Below, in pieces: positions 58,399 through 64,000 of a stretch of 64,000 bases of DNA. Position 1 is the stretch's first letter. Every line of letters starts with the position of its first letter. The notes under the pieces were generated by a model. It did not search any database. It saw nothing but the letters and a program-made list of their open reading frames with translations, and was not told the origin of the DNA. Position numbers and translations under genes: made by a program. The stretch comes from Cytophagales bacterium. Lineage in GTDB: Bacteria; Bacteroidota; Bacteroidia; Cytophagales; Spirosomataceae. Where the stretch lies: NCBI GenBank assembly GCA_004292855.1, contig RDXN01000077.1:1-64000 (forward strand), written 5' to 3'.

Positions 58399-59381
58399 GG
58401 TTTCAGAACGACTTTGCCTGTTGTCTGTCTATTTTCAATACGGGTGTGTGCGTCAACAACGGCCTGTAACGGAAACGAATCCTGCACGTGAATTCTGAGT
58501 TTGCCTTCGGCCATCAGACCAATTACCGCACCAAGTGCCTGCTGCCATTGAGCCATCCTGTTTTGGATGAACCAAGCCAAATTAAAGCCCGTCACGGTCT
58601 GGTTTTCGTCCACAAAATGTTCGGAGTGCATGAACCCTTTCTGACCACTAGCCGCGCCATACACTACCATCGTTCCTCCGGTGGCCAAACACGCAAAACT
58701 TTGGGCATATATTTCTCCCCCAACCATTTCCAAAATCAAATCTACTTTATTGCCCCCATTAGCGGAAATGACTCGGTCGGCCCAACCCGAATTGGTGTAG
58801 TTTACGGTATAATCGGCTCCACGAGAACGAGCTACTGCACATTTCTCATCCGTGCTGGCGGTGCCAATAACGGTGGCGGCACCAGCGAGTTTGGCTAATT
58901 GCACCAGAATGGATCCAACGCCACCGGCAGCCGCATGAATCAGAACAGACCTGTTAGCAAGGTCTTTCACAACCTCATAGAGCATCAAATAAGCCGTTGA
59001 TCCTTGTACAAAAATGGCCGTAGCCTCGGCAGCATCGAGGGTTGGCGGCAGGGGCACACAAAACTGAGTCGCTGCCAGCGCATACTCAGCATAGCCGCCA
59101 CCCTGCGGCAAAATAGCCAGAACCCGGTTGCCTACCTGAAAAGGAGGGTCCACGACACCTTCGCCCACGGCCACAATTTCGCCGACGGCTTCGGTTCCCA
59201 ACACGAAAGGCAACGGAGTTGGCATGAAATACGTGTTTTTCCGGCGAAGAATGTCTGAATAGTTCACCCCGGCAGCCTCCACCCGGATCAATACCTGACC
59301 GGCCTGCGGCTGGGGCTTATCTACTGTAACGATTTGGAGAACTTCGGCCCCGCCGTACTCACTAAATTGAACTTGTTGCAT
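58395..59381 (-). CDS. Zinc-independent quinone oxidoreductase (MDR family)
   Basis: A 328-residue medium-chain dehydrogenase/reductase of the NADPH:quinone reductase subgroup. It has an N-terminal GroES-like part (VNYSDILRRKNTYF, PLPFVLGTEAVGEIVAVGEG) and a Rossmann domain with the nucleotide motif AAAGGVGSILVQLAKLAGA; the zinc ligands of alcohol dehydrogenases are lacking. It reduces quinones or enones with NADPH. It is the first gene of a two-gene operon with the sigma factor, which suggests that the sigma factor responds to redox or electrophile stress (inference). Confidence 0.9.
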   Translation of the reverse strand: MQQVQFSEYGGAEVLQIVTVDKPQPQAGQVLIRVEAAGVNYSDILRRKNTYFMPTPLPFVLGTEAVGEIVAVGEGVVDPPFQVGNRVLAILPQGGGYAEYALAATQFCVPLPPTLDAAEATAIFVQGSTAYLMLYEVVKDLANRSVLIHAAAGGVGSILVQLAKLAGAATVIGTASTDEKCAVARSRGADYTVNYTNSGWADRVISANGGNKVDLILEMVGGEIYAQSFACLATGGTMVVYGAASGQKGFMHSEHFVDENQTVTGFNLAWFIQNRMAQWQQALGAVIGLMAEGKLRIHVQDSFPLQAVVDAHTRIENRQTTGKVVLKP

Positions 59382-59605
59382 GATCTGTTTTGTCTAAAAT
59401 TGAACGAATTGATCCCTTAGACAACTGAGCCTCCTGAAACGGTCGGGTTATTTTGAAATGCTTAAACAGATACGGAATGACCAACTCTTTTAAGCCTCCT
59501 GGTGTTATCTTTCCAGATATTCCCGTTCTTTGAAGTTGGTTAACAGTCGTTGATTTCAGCAGAAAATCCAATGACCAATGCTTGTTGACCAATGACTAAT
59601 TCCGT

Positions 59606-62600
59606 ATGGCAAAACCACAAAACAAACTGTTCCTGCTCGACGCCCTCGCGTTGATTTATCGTGCTCACTTTGCGTTCAACAAGAACCCACGCATCACCTC
59701 GCGGGGGGTGAACACCTCGGCAATTTTTGGCTTCATGAACGCCATGCTGGAGGTATTGCAGAAAGAAAAACCGACACACATCGGCGTGGCCTTCGACCAT
59801 TCCAAAAAGACCTTTCGGCACGAACAGTTTCCGATGTATAAGGCCACGCGCCAATCGCAGCCCGAAGACATCAGCGTGGCAACGCCCTACATCAAGCAGA
59901 TTATCGAGGCTATGCACATTCCAATCCTAATTGAGCCGGGATTCGAGGCCGACGATATCATTGGCACCGTTGCTAAACGGGCCTGCGCAACGGGTGAGTT
60001 TGAGGTGTACATGATGACGCCCGACAAAGACTACGGCCAACTGGTTGAAGAGTGTATCCATATTTATAAGCCCGCTTTTATGGGTAAAGCGGCTGAAAAG
60101 CAGGGTGTTAAAGAGGTGTGTGAGCGGTGGGGCATTGAGCGTATCGAGCAGGTTACAGACATGCTCGGCCTTGTTGGCGATGCTGTCGATAACATTCCCG
60201 GTATTCCGGGTATTGGTGAAAAAACCGCCCAGAAATTGATTCAGGAGTTCGGTTCTATCGAAAACCTGATTGCCAACGCTGATCAGCTTAAGGGCAAACT
60301 CAAAGAAAACGTGGTGCAGTACGGCGATCAGGGGTTGCTCTCCAAGCAACTGGCAACGATTCACCTCGACGTGCCGGTGCCGTTCGACGCCGACGCCCTG
60401 CGCCTAACCGACTACGATAAGCCGCGTTTGTCGGCCCTGATGGACGAACTGGAGTTCCGGCAAATGAAAGGCCGCCTGGGTCTCGATTCCGTTGCCGATC
60501 AACCCTTGCCAGCGGCTTTTAAAACAAATGGTTCAGGCCAGATGGACCTGTTTGCGCCCAGCTTCGCCGGTGCGCCGGACCGTTCCAAGCCAGCCGCCCC
60601 ATCCGGTGCCGATGATCTGCCGTTTTTGTTTGGTGATGATAATGGAACTGTTACCGCCACGCCCGAACCTAAAACGCGTTCGCCAAAAACGCCGGTCACG
60701 GTTCCTGCTGCATCCGGTGCATCAGTCACGCCCGAAAATGAAAACGAACAACCCGCCTTCCTCGACGTTTACCCCGATTACGAAATCGACGAGGTGCAAC
60801 CGGAGCGACGCAAGACGGTTAATTCTGTCAAGCACGATTATCGGCTGGTCGATACGCCCGAACTGCGGGATAGTCTGGTTCATTTCATGAGTCAGCAGGA
60901 GGCCGTTTGTTTCGACTCCGAGACTACAGCCATCGACCCCGTAGAAGCCGATTTGGTGGGGCTTTCGTTTGCCTACCGGGCGGGCGAAGCGTTTTATGTG
61001 CCTGTGCCTGAAGACCGTGCCGAGGCACAAGCAGTTGTCGATCAGTTTAAGCCGGTGCTGGAGAACCCGGCTATTACCAAAATCGGGCAGAATCTGAAAT
61101 ACGACCTGCTCATGCTCAAGAAGTATGGGGTGGAGGTGCAGGGCAAGCTGTTCGATACCATGATTGCTCACTACCTGATTGAGCCGGAGCAGCGGCACAA
61201 CATGGACGTGATGGCGATGACCTACCTGAACTATCAGCCGGTAGAGATTGAGGCCCTGATTGGTAAGAAAGGCAAAGGACAACTCACCATGCGCGATGTC
61301 GACGTGCAAAAAGTGGTCGAGTATGCCGCCGAAGACGCCGACGTAACCCTCCAACTCAAACAGACCTTCGCGCCCCTGCTCGAAAAAGACAGCCTGTTCA
61401 AACTCTTCGATCAGGTCGAGATGCCCCTCGTGCAGGTGCTGGCCGACCTCGAACTCGAAGGTATCGCCCTCGACACCAACGCCCTCGCCGACCTGTCGGC
61501 CACGCTCGATGTTGACGTGAAGCAGGTGCAGGGAGAGATATACGAACTAGCGGGGGGGACGTTCAACATCGGGTCGCCCAAGCAACTCGGCGAGATTTTG
61601 TTCGACAAACTCAAGCTCGACAAAAACGCCAAGAAGACCCGCACCGGTCAATATGCAACGGGCGAAGAAATCCTGTCGAAGCTGGAAGAGGAACATGAGA
61701 TCGCCCGCAAGATTCTGGATTACCGCGAGCTAATCAAGCTCAAAAATACGTACGTTGATGCCTTACCGCTGCTCATCAGCAAGCGTACGGGGCGGATTCA
61801 TACGTCGTTTAATCAGGCGGTTGCGGCAACGGGGCGGCTTAGTTCGACGAACCCGAACCTGCAAAACATCCCCATTCGTACCCCACGCGGGCAGGAAATT
61901 CGCAAGGCGTTTGTACCCCGATCCGAGGAGTTCCTGATTATGTCGGCCGACTATTCGCAGATTGAGTTGCGCATCATGGCTGCTTTTTCGGGCGACGAGA
62001 CTATGACCTCAGCCTTCAACAACAACATCGATATTCACACCCAAACGGCTAGTAAAGTATTTCACGTTGGCCTTAGTGAGGTAACGAGCGAGATGCGCCG
62101 GAAAGCCAAAACCATCAACTTCGGGATTATCTATGGTATCTCGGCGTTCGGGTTGGCGCAACGGCTCAAGATTCCGCGCAAAGAGGCCGCTCAGATTATT
62201 GAGGAGTATTTTGTGGAGTTCCCGGCGGTGAAGGCATATATGGATCAAAGCATCGAAAAGGCCCGTGGCTTTGGCTACGCCGAAACGATTCTGGGCCGTC
62301 GGCGGTATCTGCGCGATATCAACTCTCGCAACATGACCGACCGCATGTTTGCCGAGCGCAACGCCATCAACGCCCCCATTCAGGGGAGTGCCGCCGATAT
62401 GCTCAAGATTGCCATGATTCAGATACACGAGATGATGCGCCGGGAGCAAATGAAGTCGAAAATGATCCTGACCGTCCACGACGAACTCGTATTCGATGCC
62501 CACCGCGACGAACTGGATATGCTCAAAGAACGTGTCGACCACATCATGAAGAACGCCATTCCAATGGCCGTCAAGATGGAAACAGGTATCGGCATCGGCG

Positions 62601-62623
62601 AAAACTGGCTGGTAGCGCATTAA
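59606..62623 (+). CDS. polA: DNA polymerase I
   Basis: A 1005-residue polymerase for repair and Okazaki-fragment processing. The 5'-3' exonuclease domain is about residues 1-290 (LVGDAVDNIPGIPGIGEKTA). A long, poorly conserved Pro/Ala-rich linker (about 290-400) explains the extra length over the usual 930 or so. The 3'-5' exonuclease keeps its acidic residues (FDSETTAIDPVEAD, NLKYDLLML, YAAEDADVT), so proofreading is likely. Polymerase motif A is ADYSQIELRIMA, motif B is RRKAKTINFGIIYGIS and motif C is VHDELVFDAH. All active-site residues are present. Confidence 0.97.
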   Translation: MAKPQNKLFLLDALALIYRAHFAFNKNPRITSRGVNTSAIFGFMNAMLEVLQKEKPTHIGVAFDHSKKTFRHEQFPMYKATRQSQPEDISVATPYIKQIIEAMHIPILIEPGFEADDIIGTVAKRACATGEFEVYMMTPDKDYGQLVEECIHIYKPAFMGKAAEKQGVKEVCERWGIERIEQVTDMLGLVGDAVDNIPGIPGIGEKTAQKLIQEFGSIENLIANADQLKGKLKENVVQYGDQGLLSKQLATIHLDVPVPFDADALRLTDYDKPRLSALMDELEFRQMKGRLGLDSVADQPLPAAFKTNGSGQMDLFAPSFAGAPDRSKPAAPSGADDLPFLFGDDNGTVTATPEPKTRSPKTPVTVPAASGASVTPENENEQPAFLDVYPDYEIDEVQPERRKTVNSVKHDYRLVDTPELRDSLVHFMSQQEAVCFDSETTAIDPVEADLVGLSFAYRAGEAFYVPVPEDRAEAQAVVDQFKPVLENPAITKIGQNLKYDLLMLKKYGVEVQGKLFDTMIAHYLIEPEQRHNMDVMAMTYLNYQPVEIEALIGKKGKGQLTMRDVDVQKVVEYAAEDADVTLQLKQTFAPLLEKDSLFKLFDQVEMPLVQVLADLELEGIALDTNALADLSATLDVDVKQVQGEIYELAGGTFNIGSPKQLGEILFDKLKLDKNAKKTRTGQYATGEEILSKLEEEHEIARKILDYRELIKLKNTYVDALPLLISKRTGRIHTSFNQAVAATGRLSSTNPNLQNIPIRTPRGQEIRKAFVPRSEEFLIMSADYSQIELRIMAAFSGDETMTSAFNNNIDIHTQTASKVFHVGLSEVTSEMRRKAKTINFGIIYGISAFGLAQRLKIPRKEAAQIIEEYFVEFPAVKAYMDQSIEKARGFGYAETILGRRRYLRDINSRNMTDRMFAERNAINAPIQGSAADMLKIAMIQIHEMMRREQMKSKMILTVHDELVFDAHRDELDMLKERVDHIMKNAIPMAVKMETGIGIGENWLVAH

Positions 62624-62683
62624 GCTTAATTGCCTGTTACGGAGGGAAATATCCGATCATACAATTTTTCGATGTTGAGCAAA

Positions 62684-62719
62684 ATGGACGCTGTACTTTG
62701 GTGCAGCGTCCATTTTTTT
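62684..62719 (+). terminator. Rho-independent terminator after polA
   Basis: ATGGACGCTG (62684-62693) and CAGCGTCCAT (62704-62713) form a perfect 10-bp stem with a 10-nt loop, followed by a run of T to 62719. It separates polA from the serine hydrolase gene. Confidence 0.9.
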
Positions 62720-62741
62720 ATCCGACAATCCAGCAAATCCG

Positions 62742-64000
62742 ATGAATCGAACAACTACCAACCGAATTGCCAGCCTGCTTCTTTTGCTCCTAATAGGTGT
62801 ACAACCTCTGCTAGCGCAGAAAAAAGCCGATCAAATCGACGCCATTATGCAGCAGTACGTTGCAAACCGGCAGTTTATCGGAACGGTGCTCGTGGCCGAA
62901 AAAGGAGAAGTGATTTTCAAAAAAGGCTACGGCATGGCCAACATCGAGTGGAATTTGCCCAACACACCCGACGTAAAATTCAGGCTGGGGTCGATCACCA
63001 AGCAGTTTACGTCGATGCTTATCATGCAGTTTGTTGAAGCGGGCAAGCTGAAACTCGACGGTAAAATCACCGATTACCTGCCCGACTACCCAAAAGCCAC
63101 CGGCGACCGCGTGACCATTCATCACCTACTTACCCACACGTCGGGGATTCCGAGCTACACCAACTTTCCGGGCTTCTTTGCCCAGATGAGCCGCGACCCG
63201 TACACGCCCACCGATTTCATTAAAAAGTTTTCGGAGTTGCCGCTGGAGTTTGAGCCGGGCACGCGCTTCGCCTACAACAACTCAGGCTATTTTTTGCTGG
63301 GTGCCATCATCGAGAAAGTGACGGGAAAGTCCTACGCCGAGGTGTTACAGACTAACATCCTGACGCCCCTGAACATGCGCGACACGGGCTTCGACTTGCC
63401 GGGGCCGATCATTACTAAACGCGCTGCAGGCTACGAAAAGCGGGGGAGCGGCTACGTGAACACGCCCTACCTCGACATGTCGATTCCCTACGCAGCCGGG
63501 TCAATGTACTCAACGGTTGAGGATTTGTACAAGTGGGATCAGGCGTTGTATACCGACAAACTCATTCCGGCCAAAGCCAAAGCGACCATGTACACACCCT
63601 TTCTGGATGGGTATGCCTACGGATGGGGTGTAGGCAAAGAAAAAATTGGGCAGCACGCCGACAGCCTGCTGGTTATCTCGCACGGGGGCGGTATCAACGG
63701 CTTCAACACGATTATCAAACGACTGCCTGCCGACAAACATCTGATCGTTTTGCTCAACAATACGGGCGGGGCACCGCTGGGCGCAATAAGCCGAAATATT
63801 GGGCGAATTTTGTACAACCAGCCGGTTGAGGCCCCCAAAAAGCCCGTTGCCGATCTGCTCCGGCAGTCGGTGCTGACAGACGCCCCGGCGCAGACAAAGC
63901 AAAAATTCGCCACTTGGCGTACCGACAAAGCGTATGCCCTCGACGAAGACGAGATTAACGCGCTAGGCTATGAATTGATGCGTGATAAAAAACCAAAAGA
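62742..64000 (+). CDS. Beta-lactamase-fold serine hydrolase (partial)
   Basis: The gene runs off the right edge after 419 complete codons. A signal peptide (ASLLLLLLIGVQPLLAQ) precedes a class C beta-lactamase/penicillin-binding-protein-like domain. The SxxK motif is Ser-84 to Lys-87 (LGSITKQFT), the YxN motif is Tyr-178 to Asn-180 (FAYNNSGY), and HGGG (near residue 313) replaces the KTG motif, as is usual for esterase/peptidase members of this family. THTSGIPSY is also typical. It is exported and probably acts on peptides or esters; beta-lactam resistance cannot be inferred. Confidence 0.92.
   Translation, partial: MNRTTTNRIASLLLLLLIGVQPLLAQKKADQIDAIMQQYVANRQFIGTVLVAEKGEVIFKKGYGMANIEWNLPNTPDVKFRLGSITKQFTSMLIMQFVEAGKLKLDGKITDYLPDYPKATGDRVTIHHLLTHTSGIPSYTNFPGFFAQMSRDPYTPTDFIKKFSELPLEFEPGTRFAYNNSGYFLLGAIIEKVTGKSYAEVLQTNILTPLNMRDTGFDLPGPIITKRAAGYEKRGSGYVNTPYLDMSIPYAAGSMYSTVEDLYKWDQALYTDKLIPAKAKATMYTPFLDGYAYGWGVGKEKIGQHADSLLVISHGGGINGFNTIIKRLPADKHLIVLLNNTGGAPLGAISRNIGRILYNQPVEAPKKPVADLLRQSVLTDAPAQTKQKFATWRTDKAYALDEDEINALGYELMRDKKPK

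Noticed and set aside
59382-59592. Minus-strand frame of 76 codons with segments resembling HsdS specificity subunits (GISGKITPGGLKELVIP)
   Set aside because: The similarity is short and by eye only. The frame overlaps the start of the quinone oxidoreductase gene and has no support as a gene.

Overview
The window looks like a chromosomal segment of a Cytophagales bacterium (phylum Bacteroidota), most likely a Spirosoma-type genus. The reasons are the protein repertoire (type IX secretion tail, ELWxxDGT repeats, DUF7452, fasciclin lipoproteins, Uma2 nucleases, LytS/LytTR and NarL two-component systems) and promoters with the Bacteroidota -7 element TAnnTTTG. Genes are densely packed at moderate GC. 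I saw no rRNA, tRNA, CRISPR array or intact insertion sequence.

Layout. 1-2.3 kb: a broken molybdenum hydroxylase fragment, two paralogous small charged proteins, a frameshifted DUF6169-type gene and a small membrane protein, with a 31-bp direct repeat around the second small gene. 2.3-4.7 kb (minus): TTG-start alpha/beta hydrolase, DinB-like protein and ATP-grasp protein in one apparent operon. 4.7-7.4 kb: a secreted esterase and two tandem GH16 glucanases, one exported and one a lipoprotein. 7.4-9.7 kb: a divergent subtilase-like protein with an unrecognised partner. 9.9-13.9 kb: two NarX-type kinases around one NarL-type regulator. 14-20.6 kb: a block of surface proteins (DUF7452, 17-residue head-repeat protein, ELWxxDGT protein with C-terminal sorting domain). 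20.8-27.7 kb: Dyp-type peroxidase, small exported proteins, M14 metallopeptidase and a lipoprotein.

27.8-50.7 kb is the most distinctive part. It holds a LytTR response regulator, two LytS-type kinases plus the stump of a third, and four promoters built to the same plan: three direct repeats of YTCRCKCA about 21 bp apart, then a -7 box whose TTTG lies exactly 42 bp downstream of the start of the third repeat. These promoters precede a 1221-residue protein of unknown function, a family of secreted glycine-rich proteins, an AraC regulator and a cupin/membrane/cytochrome c operon. I infer a LytTR regulon made by duplication of kinase-operator-target modules. Within it lies an array of glycine-rich paralogues with conserved ends and variable centres. 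One is frameshifted in a C run and one lacks its 5' end. Nuclease genes (Uma2, an internally deleted Uma2 copy and another PD-(D/E)XK-like gene) sit tail-to-tail with plus-strand genes.

50.8-64 kb returns to ordinary content: a ScyD/ScyE-like lipoprotein, a large nested palindrome, a secreted alpha/beta hydrolase, a GlsB/YeaQ-type membrane protein, a XerC/D recombinase, two fasciclin lipoproteins, an ECF-type sigma factor overlapping a quinone oxidoreductase, DNA polymerase I and a beta-lactamase-fold serine hydrolase cut by the window edge.
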